From Lonepinella sp042468235 (GTDB lineage Bacteria > Pseudomonadota > Gammaproteobacteria > Enterobacterales > Pasteurellaceae), in the NCBI RefSeq assembly GCF_042468235.1, contig NZ_CP170386.1, positions 1,054,001 through 1,118,000 of the forward strand: a stretch of 64,000 nt of DNA. Direction: 5' to 3'. Positions 45,257-54,581 of the stretch are shown here, in pieces. A program made the position numbers and the translations under genes. The stretch's first letter is position 1. Each line of letters begins with the position of its first letter. Under the pieces are notes generated by a model. The model did no database searches. It worked only from the letters and a program-made list of their open reading frames with translations, and was not told the origin of the DNA.

Positions 45257-45712
45257 ATGCCAGCATTATTTGATTTTTTAAAAGATTATAGTGATTACAT
45301 CATTATTGGATTACTCGGTTTAATGAGTTTTATTATGGTTTGGTTTGTTATTGAACGTTATATTTTCCTGAGTAAAATTAAAGTCACAAGTTATAACAAT
45401 ATTCATGCTCTTGATATTGATCTTAACCGTCATTTAACCATTATTTCAACTATTGGGGCAAATGCACCTTATATTGGTTTGCTAGGAACAGTTATCGGTA
45501 TCCTATTAACATTTTATGAATTAGGTAATGCTGGTGGAGATATTGATGCATCTTCCATTATGTTACACCTTTCTTTAGCCTTAAAAGCCACTGCAATCGG
45601 CATTTTAGTCGCCATTCCATCCATGGTATTTTACAGTGCGTTGGGGCGTAAAGTAGAAGTTAACCGTTTGAAATGGAAAGCATTAAATAGCTCAAAACAC
45701 ATTGAACAATAA
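45257..45712 (+). CDS. exbB: TonB-system proton channel subunit ExbB
   Basis: A 151-residue inner-membrane protein that, with ExbD, harvests the proton gradient to energise TonB. Three membrane helices are evident; the conserved GLLGTVIGILLTFYELG segment and a final LKATAIGILVAIPSMVFYSAL are typical of MotA/TolQ/ExbB. The length is that of the short Haemophilus-type ExbB. ATG 45257 is chosen because AAAGGAAA lies 6 bp before it; the GTG two codons earlier is too close. First gene of exbB-exbD-tonB. Confidence 0.93.
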   Translation: MPALFDFLKDYSDYIIIGLLGLMSFIMVWFVIERYIFLSKIKVTSYNNIHALDIDLNRHLTIISTIGANAPYIGLLGTVIGILLTFYELGNAGGDIDASSIMLHLSLALKATAIGILVAIPSMVFYSALGRKVEVNRLKWKALNSSKHIEQ

Positions 45713-45730
45713 TTTTGGAGTAATGTTGAA

Positions 45731-46117
45731 ATGAAAAAATTTGACGAAATTAACATTATTCCATTTATTGATATTATGCTGGTTTTGCTAGCTATTGTAT
45801 TAATTACTGCTTCTTTTATTTCACAGGGCAAAATTCAGGTGAATGTGCCTAAAGCATCACAAACGGTAGCGTTTAAATCGGATGATTTAGCTAAATTATT
45901 GACTGTAACAGAACAGGGCGAAATCTTTTTTAATGATAAACCCATTACACAAGAAGCATTAGAAAAAGAAATTGAAAGTTGGGATAAAACCCAAAAAGTC
46001 ACCTTGAAAGTAGATTCAAATGCAACATTTCAAAATTTTGTTTCTATTACCGATTTAATGGCTAAAAATCAAATTACCAATGTGGCGATTGTCACCATGA
46101 AAGACAAAGGCAAGTAA
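45731..46117 (+). CDS. exbD: TonB-system subunit ExbD
   Basis: A 128-residue protein with a short cytoplasmic N-terminus (MKKFDEINIIPFIDIMLVLL) containing the essential membrane Asp in FIDIMLVLLAI, one helix and a periplasmic domain. It starts 18 bp after exbB with a TTTGGAGTAATG-type site. It works with ExbB as proton channel. Confidence 0.94.
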   Translation: MKKFDEINIIPFIDIMLVLLAIVLITASFISQGKIQVNVPKASQTVAFKSDDLAKLLTVTEQGEIFFNDKPITQEALEKEIESWDKTQKVTLKVDSNATFQNFVSITDLMAKNQITNVAIVTMKDKGK

Positions 46118-46118
46118 A

Positions 46119-46907
46119 ATGAAGAAAGATTCATTACTGGGCTTTGTCGGTTCATTGGTGTTTCACTGTGGATTGGGGGGAGTATTATTCTCTCTCGTTG
46201 TTAATCAGGATGCGGCGAATAGCCAAGTGGCTGGAGTGTTAGATACCAACATCTCTATGCAAATGATGATGGCAACAACCATTGAAGAACCTGCCCCCGA
46301 ACCAGAAGTAGAACCACAAAAAGAGCCAGAACCCGAAAAGATAGAAATTGTAGCAGATCCAACCATCAAACCAGAGCCAGAAAAACCCAAAGAGCCTGAG
46401 AAGAAAAAAGAAAAACCAAAGGAAAAGCCTAAAGAAAAACCCAAAGAGAAGCCAAAAGAAAAACCAAAAGAACCAGTAAATAAAGTTATTGCTAAACCTG
46501 ATCCTAATGCCGTAAAAGCAGATGCTGTCAGGGAGGGAAATGCTGCGGTAAATTCGCAAGCGACATCAACCTCCAATAACGTAACAACCAATAACCCAAA
46601 TTTAGCAGGTAGTGGAACAAGTACGTCAGAAATTAGTGCTTACCAAAGTGCATTAAGACGTGAAATTGAACGCCATAAAAAATATTCACAACGAGCTAAA
46701 ATGATGCGTAAACAAGGTGTTGTGGTGATAGCATTCAATCTTGGTACAGACGGTTCGATCAGTAGCGTTAGAGTCGCCAAATCTTCTGGTTCTGAAGACT
46801 TAGATAATTCGGCATTACAAGCAGTGCAAAGTGCGAGATCTATTGGTCCACGTCCCGCCGGAATGGGAAGTTCGGTGAGTGTACCAGTACAATTTAAAAT
46901 TCAATAG
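46119..46907 (+). CDS. tonB: Energy transducer TonB
   Basis: A 262-residue periplasm-spanning protein. An N-terminal membrane anchor (LLGFVGSLVFHCGLGGVLFSL) with the conserved S/H pattern is followed by a long Pro-Glu/Pro-Lys rich linker (~55-125, with KEKP units repeated about five times). The C-terminal TonB domain (SALRREIERHKKYSQRAKMMRKQGVVV ... VPVQFKIQ, given in parts) binds receptor TonB boxes. Its ATG follows the exbD stop by one base. It would power the haem receptor at 5614-7953. Confidence 0.94.
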   Translation: MKKDSLLGFVGSLVFHCGLGGVLFSLVVNQDAANSQVAGVLDTNISMQMMMATTIEEPAPEPEVEPQKEPEPEKIEIVADPTIKPEPEKPKEPEKKKEKPKEKPKEKPKEKPKEKPKEPVNKVIAKPDPNAVKADAVREGNAAVNSQATSTSNNVTTNNPNLAGSGTSTSEISAYQSALRREIERHKKYSQRAKMMRKQGVVVIAFNLGTDGSISSVRVAKSSGSEDLDNSALQAVQSARSIGPRPAGMGSSVSVPVQFKIQ

Positions 46908-46920
46908 TATATAATACTAA

Positions 46921-46956
46921 AAAGCTGAATTCAGGTGTATTGAATTCAGCTTTTTT
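46921..46956 (+). terminator. Terminator of the exbBD-tonB operon
   Basis: AAAGCTGAATTCA and TGAATTCAGCTTT pair perfectly over 13 bp with a 7-nt loop, followed by a T run, 13 bp after the tonB stop. Confidence 0.85.
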
Positions 46957-47013
46957 GTTTTATCAAATATGATAACATACTTACTCAATGCAGTTATCTA
47001 ATGGTCGCTACTC

Positions 47014-47628
47014 ATGTTAAAGAAAATACAAAATTTTATCAATAAACTTTTCCGTCCGTATATCAATAAAATCAATCAAGTGCGGTTAAAAAATAGTAAT
47101 TTTTCAATTATCGCCAGCAACTGTAATGGTGCCTTAATATTACATGATCTCCATCAGCCATTTCATTCACCATTCGTCAATCTTTATCTAGAACCGGAGG
47201 ATTTTATTCGTTATTTACGTAATATTGAATACTATCAGCAAGCAGAATTAGCCTTTATTCATAGCGATAGAAATTATCCCATAGGCAAATTAGCAGACAT
47301 AACCATTCATTTTATGCACTATGAGACGGAACAACAAGCCAAACAAAAATGGCAAATGCGTTCACAACGAATAAATTGGGATAATCTGTTTATTATCATG
47401 ACGGATCGTGATGGTTGCACTTACCAACATTTACAACAATTTGAGGCATTGCCTTTTGTGCATAAAGTGGCGTTTACTCATAAGCCTTATCCAGAATTAA
47501 AATCCGCATTTTATATCAAAGGATTTGAACAACAAGATCAAGTGGGTGATTTGTTTGATTATTCAGGTTTATTGGGTAAAAAATATTATGATCAGTTTGA
47601 TTATGTAAGCTGGTTTAATCAAAAATAA
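47014..47628 (+). CDS. DUF1919 family protein
   Basis: A 204-residue protein with the DUF1919 pattern: SNFSIIASNCNGALILHDL near the start, SPFVNLYLEPEDFIRYL, a YPIGKLADITIHFMHY segment and FIIMTDRDGCTY. Members are often found in polysaccharide or capsule loci and are sometimes labelled exopolysaccharide-related. No glycan genes are adjacent here. The ribosome site is poor (CTAATGGTCGCTACTC), so expression may be low or the start may differ. Function unknown. Confidence 0.75.
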   Translation: MLKKIQNFINKLFRPYINKINQVRLKNSNFSIIASNCNGALILHDLHQPFHSPFVNLYLEPEDFIRYLRNIEYYQQAELAFIHSDRNYPIGKLADITIHFMHYETEQQAKQKWQMRSQRINWDNLFIIMTDRDGCTYQHLQQFEALPFVHKVAFTHKPYPELKSAFYIKGFEQQDQVGDLFDYSGLLGKKYYDQFDYVSWFNQK

Positions 47629-47651
47629 AGTGCATATCAGCACTCTTTTTG

Positions 47652-48251
47652 CTACAACTCTCGTCTTCCTAAGAATGAGTGAGTTAATGTAGTGCCATCT
47701 ACCATTTCAAGCTCACCGCCAACGGGAATACCATGAGCAATACGACTGGCTTTAATACCTTGTTGTTGGCAAATTTCAGCAATATAATTTGCTGTTGCAT
47801 CTCCCTCAATGGTTGGATTAGTGGCTAAAATCACTTCATTAAATTGTTCTGATTGCAACCGTTGTTGTAGCAAATCTAACCCGATCTCTCTAGGACCAAT
47901 ACCATCTAAAGGGGATAAATGCCCCATTAACACAAAGTAGCGTCCTGAAAATTGCCCTGTTTGTTCAATAGCTTGGATATCTGCCGGCATTTCCACCACA
48001 CAAAGCAAACCCGACTGCTGACGACGTGGATTATCGCAAATATTACAAATTTCTTCTTCAGTGAATGTACGACAATAGGAACAATGCCCAATTTTTGACA
48101 TGGCATCAGTTAACGCCCGAGCCAAATTCATGCCTCCACTACGATCACGTTGTAACAAATGGTATGCCATACGTTGAGCAGATTTTGGTCCAACCCCAGG
48201 TAAACAACGTAAATGTTCCACCAAATTTTCTAATAGCGGACTACTTTGCAT
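47652..48251 (-). CDS. recR: Recombination mediator RecR
   Basis: Acts with RecO/RecF to load RecA at gaps. The 199 residues contain a helix-hairpin-helix (LRCLPGVGPKSAQRMAYHLL), a Cys4 zinc finger (CSYCRTFTEEEICNIC) and a Toprim domain (LCVVEMPADIQAIE). It follows ybaB, as in most gammaproteobacteria, but a dyad of uptake sequences separates them. Confidence 0.97.
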   Translation of the reverse strand: MQSSPLLENLVEHLRCLPGVGPKSAQRMAYHLLQRDRSGGMNLARALTDAMSKIGHCSYCRTFTEEEICNICDNPRRQQSGLLCVVEMPADIQAIEQTGQFSGRYFVLMGHLSPLDGIGPREIGLDLLQQRLQSEQFNEVILATNPTIEGDATANYIAEICQQQGIKASRIAHGIPVGGELEMVDGTTLTHSFLGRREL

Positions 48252-48269
48252 AAAAATTCCTTAAAAATA

Positions 48270-48308
48270 CACCGCACTTTTTTGATACATATCGTTAAAA
48301 GTGCGGTG
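48270..48308 (-). terminator. Uptake-sequence dyad between ybaB and recR
   Basis: CACCGCACTTTT and AAAAGTGCGGTG form a 12-bp stem with a 15-nt loop. T runs occur inside the dyad. It may weaken read-through from ybaB to recR. Confidence 0.5.
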
Positions 48309-48328
48309 AAAAAATCTTAAATTTTTAC

Positions 48329-48658
48329 TTAGAACGGCATTTTAAAACCAGCAGGTAAGTTCATACCCGCGGTTAATCCTGCCATTTTTTCCTTTTGCAG
48401 TTCTTCTGCACGACGAACGGCATCATTGAAAGCGGCTGCAATTAAATCTTCCAACATTTCTTTATCATCTTCCATTAATGTTGGATCAATTTCAATGCGG
48501 CGACAGTTATGTGCACCATTCACCGTAATTTTAACTAAACCTGCACCGGATTCACCTGTTACTTCAAGCTGAGCCACTTCTTCCTGCATTTTCTGCATAC
48601 GTTCTTGCACTTGTTGCGCTTGTTTCATCAAGCCGCCAATTCCGCCTTTTCCAAACAT
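48329..48658 (-). CDS. ybaB: YbaB/EbfC nucleoid-associated protein
   Basis: A 109-residue DNA-binding protein beginning MFGKGGIGGLMKQAQQVQERM, with the conserved core VKITVNGAHNCRRIEIDPTLM. It forms tweezer-like dimers on DNA. Located upstream of recR as usual. The start has an AAGGAAGATAAC ribosome site. Confidence 0.95.
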   Translation of the reverse strand: MFGKGGIGGLMKQAQQVQERMQKMQEEVAQLEVTGESGAGLVKITVNGAHNCRRIEIDPTLMEDDKEMLEDLIAAAFNDAVRRAEELQKEKMAGLTAGMNLPAGFKMPF

Positions 48659-48739
48659 GTTATCTTCCTTAAATTGGTAAAAAGTGGGCGTATTTTATCT
48701 GATCAAACAACATTCTACAAGAGAATGCGAGTAATTAAC

Positions 48740-50047
48740 CTATTTTCTTACAGTCGCCATAGCCAAAAATTCATCAAAAAAGGTTGGGAACGTTTTGGCG
48801 GTACATTTCGGATCTAAAATGGTGACTTCCGTATTGGAGAGGGCAATCAACGCAAAACACATTGCCATGCGGTGATCGTTATAGGTTTCAATTTCAGCAT
48901 GTTTAAATTGATCTAATCCCAAGGGTTGAATACGAATAAAATCGTCCCCCTCTTCTACGCTTGCCCCTACTTTACGTAACTCCGTTGCCATTGCCGTGAG
49001 CCGGTCAGTTTCCTTCACCCTCCAGTTGTAAATATTGCGAATACAGGTTTCGCCCTTGGCAAAAAGTGCGGTAGTCGCAATGGTCATAGCCGCATCTGGA
49101 ATGTGATTCATATCCATATCAATACCGACTAAATCACCTTGCTCAGCTTGAATAAAATCATCGCCCCAAGTAATTTTTGCCCCCATTTTTTCTAATACAT
49201 CTGCAAATAAACGGTCGCCTTGAATACTGTTTTTACCTACGCCAGTCACTTTTACTTTGCCTTTAATCGCACCTGCGGCTAAGAAATAGGAAGCAGAAGA
49301 AGCGTCCCCCTCCACTAAAAAATGTTGTGGAGATTGATATTGCTGATTGCCTTTTACGATAAAGCGTTGATAATGTTGGTTTTCCACTTCCACACCGAAA
49401 ATCTTCATCATATTTAGGGTAATATCAATATAAGGCTTAGATACTAAATCGCCGATAATTTCAATTTCAGTATCTGCGGTAGCAAGAGGAACTGCCATTA
49501 AAAGTGCGGTTAAAAATTGAGAAGAAACCGAACCATCAATTTTCACTTTTCCACCATGTAACCCATTATTACGAATAACCACAGGTGGATAGCCGTCTTG
49601 TTCCAAATATTGCACTTCTGCCCCAGCTTGCAATAAGGCATCTACTAAATGTTTGATCGGTCGTTCTTTCATTCGCGGTTCACCCGTGAGAACAATTTCA
49701 CTTGGCATCGCATTTGGATTAGATAGACAAAGGGCTGCAGTTAGAGGTCGCATGGCTGTTCCCGCATTACCTAAAAATAGGGCTAAACCACTTTGCCATT
49801 GAAATGCTCCACCCAATCCTTGTACTTCACAAACAGATTTATCTTCTGATAAGTGATAGTTCACGCCGAGTTGCTTCAACGCATTTAACATATAACGAAC
49901 ATCATCGCTATCTAATAAATTAGTAACCTTAGTAGTTCCTTTGGCAAGTGCAGCCAATAATAAGGCTCGGTTGGATAGGCTTTTGGAACCAGGTAAATTA
50001 ATCGTGCCTTCAATACGAGAAATTGGGTTTAGGGTGATTTTTTCCAT
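48740..50047 (-). CDS. aroA: 5-enolpyruvylshikimate-3-phosphate synthase
   Basis: Sixth step of the shikimate pathway. The 435 residues show the class I motifs LGNAGTAMRPLTAAL (~91) and GEPRMKERPI (~122), plus SSQFLTALLMA and the late DHRMAM segment. The start at 50047 follows GGGAGGAAACAAA; an upstream in-frame ATG (50065) is not needed. It is the last gene of serC-hisC-aroA. Its leader includes one end of the dispersed repeat, which even supplies part of the GGGAGG site. Confidence 0.96.
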   Translation of the reverse strand: MEKITLNPISRIEGTINLPGSKSLSNRALLLAALAKGTTKVTNLLDSDDVRYMLNALKQLGVNYHLSEDKSVCEVQGLGGAFQWQSGLALFLGNAGTAMRPLTAALCLSNPNAMPSEIVLTGEPRMKERPIKHLVDALLQAGAEVQYLEQDGYPPVVIRNNGLHGGKVKIDGSVSSQFLTALLMAVPLATADTEIEIIGDLVSKPYIDITLNMMKIFGVEVENQHYQRFIVKGNQQYQSPQHFLVEGDASSASYFLAAGAIKGKVKVTGVGKNSIQGDRLFADVLEKMGAKITWGDDFIQAEQGDLVGIDMDMNHIPDAAMTIATTALFAKGETCIRNIYNWRVKETDRLTAMATELRKVGASVEEGDDFIRIQPLGLDQFKHAEIETYNDHRMAMCFALIALSNTEVTILDPKCTAKTFPTFFDEFLAMATVRK

Positions 50048-50057
50048 TTTGTTTCCT

Positions 50058-50148
50058 CCCTGCACTAACGTACAGGGTTAAGTAAAGTAACGATGCTCCG
50101 CATCTTTTCATTTCATTTTCAGCCACAGCGTGGCGTAACCATGCTTAA
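50058..50148 (-). repeat. Dispersed multi-hairpin intergenic repeat, copy 2
   Basis: Matches 7983-8068 in inverse orientation, over the stems GCCAC/GTGGC, ATGC/GCAT and CCCTGTAC/GTGCAGGG. One outer hairpin seen in copy 1 is missing. It fills the gap between hisC and aroA. Confidence 0.6.
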
Positions 50149-50149
50149 A

Positions 50150-51256
50150 TTAGTACGGAGTAATTTGTAACACTTTCTCAAGTGCGGTGAAAAACCGTTG
50201 ATTTTCTTCGGGCAAACCAATACTAATGCGTAAATGATTTGGCATACCATAAGCAGCGATTGGACGCACAATCACCCCCTCATGCAATAAGGCTTGATAA
50301 ATGGGTGCCGCAGGTTGTTTAAAATCAATGGTGATAAAATTACCTTTAGACGGAATATATTGCAAACCATGCTGTTGACAAAAAACTTCATAGCGTTGCA
50401 TTTCTGAACGGTTATTTTGTGCAACTTTTTGTACAAACGCATCATCTTTTAATACCGCAATAGCGGCTGCTTGAGCCAAACTGTTTACGTTGAACGGTTG
50501 TCGAACACGGTTGAAAAGATCGGCGATTTCAGGATTAGATACTGCATAGCCAATGCGTAAACCAGCTAATCCATAGGCTTTTGATAAAGTGCGAGAAACC
50601 ACTAAATTCGGGTATTTTTTCAGCAAAGCAAAGGAATCAATCCGCTCATTTTCGGCTGTAAATTCGGTATAAGCCTCATCTAACACGACAATAATGCGTT
50701 CTGGTACTTGACTTAAAAAACGATCAATCTCATTTTCTGTCAAAAAATTTCCCGTTGGATTATTTGGATTAGCAATATAAATTAATTTGGTTTTATCATT
50801 AATTGCCGACAAAAAACCATCTAAATCATGTCCCCAGTGTTTGGCTGGAATTTCACGGGCTACCGCATTAATCGCTTTGGTAATCAAAGGATAGACAATA
50901 AAAGCATATTGCGAATAAATAATTTCATCTTGTTCACTAGCAAAGGTGTGAGCGACTAATTCAATGAAATCATTCGAGCCATTGGCTAAGGTGATTTGCT
51001 CTGCCTTAACAGAAAATTTTTCTGCGATCGTTTTTTTCAATGCAAACCCATTACTATCGGGATAACGAGTAAGCTCATCCAGCTGATCCATAATAGCTCT
51101 TTTGGCACTTTCAGGAAAACCAAAAGGATTTTCATTGGAAGCGAGTTTAATAATATTAGCAATACCCAACTCTCGTTCAAGCTCTTCAATCGGTTTGCCT
51201 GCTTGGTAAGGCAACAGGGATTGTACCCCTTGGTTAGCTAAAGATAAAAATTTCAT
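50150..51256 (-). CDS. hisC: Histidinol-phosphate/aromatic aminotransferase
   Basis: A 368-residue PLP-dependent class I/II aminotransferase. The Schiff-base Lys lies in SRTLSKAYGLAGLRIGYA, with substrate-phosphate Arg motifs near the C-terminus (HLRISIGLPEEN). The N-terminus IIKLASNENPFG is typical of HisC. It stands between serC and aroA with no other his genes, so this copy may mainly serve aromatic amino acid synthesis (HisC2-like); that is inference. The start at 51256 was preferred over an ATG 15 bp upstream. Confidence 0.93.
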   Translation of the reverse strand: MKFLSLANQGVQSLLPYQAGKPIEELERELGIANIIKLASNENPFGFPESAKRAIMDQLDELTRYPDSNGFALKKTIAEKFSVKAEQITLANGSNDFIELVAHTFASEQDEIIYSQYAFIVYPLITKAINAVAREIPAKHWGHDLDGFLSAINDKTKLIYIANPNNPTGNFLTENEIDRFLSQVPERIIVVLDEAYTEFTAENERIDSFALLKKYPNLVVSRTLSKAYGLAGLRIGYAVSNPEIADLFNRVRQPFNVNSLAQAAAIAVLKDDAFVQKVAQNNRSEMQRYEVFCQQHGLQYIPSKGNFITIDFKQPAAPIYQALLHEGVIVRPIAAYGMPNHLRISIGLPEENQRFFTALEKVLQITPY

Positions 51257-51322
51257 AAAAATTGACCGCACTTTAGGTTAAGTAAATTGGGCGAATGCTC
51301 GCCCCAATAGATAGATTAAATG

Positions 51323-52405
51323 TTAAGCGTTTTCTTGTGCAAATTTCTGCATAAACGCAATTAAGGCTTGTACCCCATCAATCGGCATTGCATTGTAAAT
51401 AGATGCACGCATACCACCTAATACTTTATGCCCTTTTAAGGCTTGTAATCCTGCTTTGGTGGCTTCTGCGACAAATTTCGCATTCAGCTCATCATTATCG
51501 GTGGTAAAGGTTACATTCATAATAGAACGATTTTCTTCCGCCACATAATTATGATAAAAACTATTATTATTCAAGTAATTATATAATAATTCTGCTTTGG
51601 CACGATTGCGTTGTTCGGCAGCATCTAAACCGCCCGTGGCTAACAAATGTTTAAACACCAAACCACAGAGATACCAAGCAAAGGTTGGTGGCGTATTAAT
51701 CATTGAATCGGACTTGGCTTGTACTGCATAATTCCAAATAGACGGTGTTTCCTTGCGAGCATTACCAATTAAATCTTCACGCACAATAACCAGTGTAATA
51801 CCAGACGGTCCCATATTTTTTTGGGCTCCTGCGTAAATCACGCCAAATTTACTAATGTCAATTTGACGAGATAAAATATCTGAGGACATATCCGCCACTA
51901 ACACCGCATTACCCACATTGGGAACATCAAAAATTTCCACACCACTAATGGTTTCATTGGTGCAGTAATGTACATAGTCATATTGTTCGGCAATATCACT
52001 AAAATCCAAGCATTCCACTCGTAAAGTGCGGTCAGAATTTAAGATATTTATTTCATCAACATGGGTAAAATTCGTTGCTTCTTTAGCGGCGACAGATGAC
52101 CAATGTCCGTCCACCAAATAAAGGGCTTTCCCCTTATTATTGGCTAAATTCATTGGTATTGCAGCAAATTGTCCCCTTGCTCCGCCTTGTAAAAACAATA
52201 CTTTATAATTATCTGGAATCCGAAATAATTCACGTAAATCCTTTTCACACTGGGTAATCATCTCCATAAAATATTTACCCCGATGGCTGACTTCCATTAC
52301 GGACGTACCTTGTGCTTGCCAGTTTAATAACTCGGCTTGGGCTTGTTCTAATACTTCTTTCGGTATCATTGCCGGACCGGCACTAAAATTGAATATTTGT
52401 ATCAT
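51323..52405 (-). CDS. serC: Phosphoserine aminotransferase
   Basis: Makes 3-phosphoserine (serine pathway) and 4-phosphohydroxythreonine (vitamin B6 pathway). The 360 residues start FNFSAGPAMIPKEVL, and the PLP Lys lies in YAGAQKNMGPSGI. Tail motif MRASIYNAMPIDGVQAL. First gene of serC-hisC-aroA; an uptake sequence lies in its coding region (52025). Confidence 0.96.
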   Translation of the reverse strand: MIQIFNFSAGPAMIPKEVLEQAQAELLNWQAQGTSVMEVSHRGKYFMEMITQCEKDLRELFRIPDNYKVLFLQGGARGQFAAIPMNLANNKGKALYLVDGHWSSVAAKEATNFTHVDEINILNSDRTLRVECLDFSDIAEQYDYVHYCTNETISGVEIFDVPNVGNAVLVADMSSDILSRQIDISKFGVIYAGAQKNMGPSGITLVIVREDLIGNARKETPSIWNYAVQAKSDSMINTPPTFAWYLCGLVFKHLLATGGLDAAEQRNRAKAELLYNYLNNNSFYHNYVAEENRSIMNVTFTTDNDELNAKFVAEATKAGLQALKGHKVLGGMRASIYNAMPIDGVQALIAFMQKFAQENA

Positions 52406-52592
52406 GGAGACTTCCTGTTTTTAATGTTGCATAGATGTTATGTTTTACCACCACAACGGCAGATAGGCAATGAATTTTTCAATGAATCCTAATAAAAAGT
52501 TGATCTGCACCATAAATTTTGCATTAACACTTTGACGAAACAGACAAAAAAGGATAAATTAGATTATCTTTTTTAATAGTGAGTACAAAATT

Positions 52593-52937
52593 ATGGAAAA
52601 TGTGAATAAACAATCCTTCCAAGAAGTTTTAGAATACGTGCGTTTATATCGTCAACGTAATAAATTATTACGTGAAATTGGCGATAATGATCGTAAAATT
52701 CGGGATAATAAAAAACGTTTATTGTTACTGGATAATTTAAATGATTATATTCGTGATGACATGAGTATTGCGGATTTACGTGCCATTATTGGCAATATGC
52801 GTGATGATTATGAAGGTCGTGTCGATGATTATATGATCAAAAACGCTGAATTGTCTAAACAACGCCGCGAAATCAAAGCGAAGATGAAAGAGAAAAATAA
52901 GGCTCATGAGGCGTTATTAAACAAAGATGAGAAGTAA
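52593..52937 (+). CDS. tmaR: Pole-localizer protein TmaR (YeeX/DUF496)
   Basis: A 114-residue, highly charged helical protein. It contains FQEVLEYVRLYRQRNKLLREI and KKRLLLLDNLNDYIRDDMS, nearly the same as E. coli YeeX. TmaR forms polar clusters and controls the location of PTS enzyme I in E. coli; the role here is inferred by homology. A single gene, divergent from serC, with its own terminator. Confidence 0.93.
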   Translation: MENVNKQSFQEVLEYVRLYRQRNKLLREIGDNDRKIRDNKKRLLLLDNLNDYIRDDMSIADLRAIIGNMRDDYEGRVDDYMIKNAELSKQRREIKAKMKEKNKAHEALLNKDEK

Positions 52938-52964
52938 TTTTTCGTTAACAAAGTAACATTCAAT

Positions 52965-53007
52965 TCTGTTTCTCAGATTAACACCCGAGAAGCAGAGATT
53001 TTTTTAT
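52965..53007 (+). terminator. tmaR terminator
   Basis: TCTGTTTCTC pairs with GAGAAGCAGA (one G-U pair) around a 12-nt loop, then GATTTTTTT. It lies 28 bp after the tmaR stop. Confidence 0.75.
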
Positions 53008-53050
53008 TTGACATATTCTGAAATAGCATATGGCATAGTTAATAAAAAAA

Positions 53051-53082
53051 TGGGTTAAAGCTATCTATAAGGCTTTAACCCA
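53051..53082 (-). terminator. argG terminator (bidirectional)
   Basis: GGGTTAAAGC and GCTTTAACCC form a 10-bp stem flanked by A and T runs on both sides. It lies 29 bp after the argG stop on the minus strand. Confidence 0.8.
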
Positions 53083-53110
53083 CTTTTTAATAATACTCTT
53101 TCTATTATGC

Positions 53111-54445
53111 CTACTTATCTTTCAATTGTGGTAAAGCCACTTCTTTAGTTACAGACAATAAACCCGTATTTGCATAAATACCTAACTTATCTCTTGTATC
53201 TAAAATATCTAAATTACGCATGGTTAATTGACCAATACGATCTACTGGGTTAAATGGTGCATTTTCCACTTTTTCCATACTTAAACGTTCTGGGTGATAA
53301 GTCATATTTGGCGATGATGTATTTAAGATTGAGTAATCGTTACCACGGCGTAATTCTAAGACCACTTCACCTGTCACAGCTTTAGCAACCCAACGTTGAG
53401 CGGTTTCACGTAACATTAAGGCTTGTGGATCAAACCAGCGACCTTGATATAATAAACGCCCTAAACGTAAACCGTTAATACGATATTGTTCAATAGTGTC
53501 TTCATTATGAATAGAAGTTACCAAACGTTCATAAGCAATATGGAATAATGCCATTCCCGGTGCTTCATAAATACCACGAGATTTTGCTTCAATAATACGG
53601 TTTTCAATTTGGTCTGACATACCTAAACCGTGACGACCACCAATACGATTTGCTTCTAAAAAGAGTTCTACCACATTACTAAATGTTTTACCATTTAATG
53701 CCACTGGCACGCCTTCTTCAAAACGCACGGTAACTTCTTCAGCTTTGACTTCTACATCTTCACGCCAGAATGGTACACCCATAATTGGATTAACAATACG
53801 AATACCACGGCTTAAAAATTCTAAATCTTTTGCTTCATGTGTTGCACCGAGCATATTAGAATCCGTTGAATAGGCTTTTTCTACTGACATTTTGTAGTTA
53901 AACCCATTGGCAATTAAAAATTCTGACATTTCATGACGACCACCCAATTCGTGAATAAATTGATCATCTAGCCAAGGTTTATAAATTTTTAGATTTGGAT
54001 TAGTCAACAAACCATAACGGTAAAAACGTTCAATATCATTACCTTTAAAGGTTGAACCATCTCCCCAAATATTGACATTATCTTCTTTCATCGCCGACAC
54101 AAGCATGGTACCAGTTACCGCTCGACCTAATGGTGTGGTATTAAAATACGTAATACCGCCCGTTGAAACATGGAATGCACCCGCTTGAATTGCAGCAATA
54201 CCCTCGTGAGCTAATTGGCTACGACAGTCAATTAAACGTGCAATCTCTGCACCATATTCCATTGCTTTTTTAGGGATCGCATTGTAATCATCTTCATCAG
54301 GTTGACCTAAATTTGCGGTATAAGCATAAGGTACTGCACCTTTTTGACGCATCCATAATAAAGCTGCACTCGTATCTAAACCGCCTGAAAAGGCAATACC
54401 CACTTTTTGACCAAGGGGAAGATTTTGTAAAATTGTGTTTGACAT
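53111..54445 (-). CDS. argG: Argininosuccinate synthase
   Basis: Joins citrulline and aspartate in arginine synthesis. The 444 residues match the long E. coli-type enzyme (447). The ATP pyrophosphatase motif is IAFSGGLDTSAALLW (~17-31), followed by GAVPYAYTANLGQPDEDD. It stands alone. A TGATTAAATCA palindrome lies about 55 bp upstream but does not clearly match an ArgR box. The window thus contains both arginine synthesis and uptake genes. Confidence 0.97.
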   Translation of the reverse strand: MSNTILQNLPLGQKVGIAFSGGLDTSAALLWMRQKGAVPYAYTANLGQPDEDDYNAIPKKAMEYGAEIARLIDCRSQLAHEGIAAIQAGAFHVSTGGITYFNTTPLGRAVTGTMLVSAMKEDNVNIWGDGSTFKGNDIERFYRYGLLTNPNLKIYKPWLDDQFIHELGGRHEMSEFLIANGFNYKMSVEKAYSTDSNMLGATHEAKDLEFLSRGIRIVNPIMGVPFWREDVEVKAEEVTVRFEEGVPVALNGKTFSNVVELFLEANRIGGRHGLGMSDQIENRIIEAKSRGIYEAPGMALFHIAYERLVTSIHNEDTIEQYRINGLRLGRLLYQGRWFDPQALMLRETAQRWVAKAVTGEVVLELRRGNDYSILNTSSPNMTYHPERLSMEKVENAPFNPVDRIGQLTMRNLDILDTRDKLGIYANTGLLSVTKEVALPQLKDK

Positions 54446-54548
54446 GGTTGTTCCTATTTTTAAGGTTTTAATTCGACTGATTATTATTGATTAAATCATT
54501 AGATTTTTCAACTATAATAATCATGACAAGAAATCTTTCTCACATAAA

Positions 54549-54573
54549 AAAAGATCCGCATCTGCGGATCTTT
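54549..54573 (-). terminator. Terminator of the OsmB-like gene
   Basis: AAAGATCCGCA and TGCGGATCTTT form an 11-bp stem with a TC loop. On the minus strand it is followed by a T run. Confidence 0.85.
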
Positions 54574-54581
54574 CTAAATCA

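Noticed and set aside
46400..46470. KEKP-coding repeats in tonB as a phase-variation tract
   Set aside because: The units are imperfect and in multiples of three bases, so slippage would not switch the frame; such linkers are normal in TonB.
46205..46591. Minus-strand Phe/Gly-rich frames opposite tonB
   Set aside because: Shadows of the Pro-Lys-Glu linker codons.
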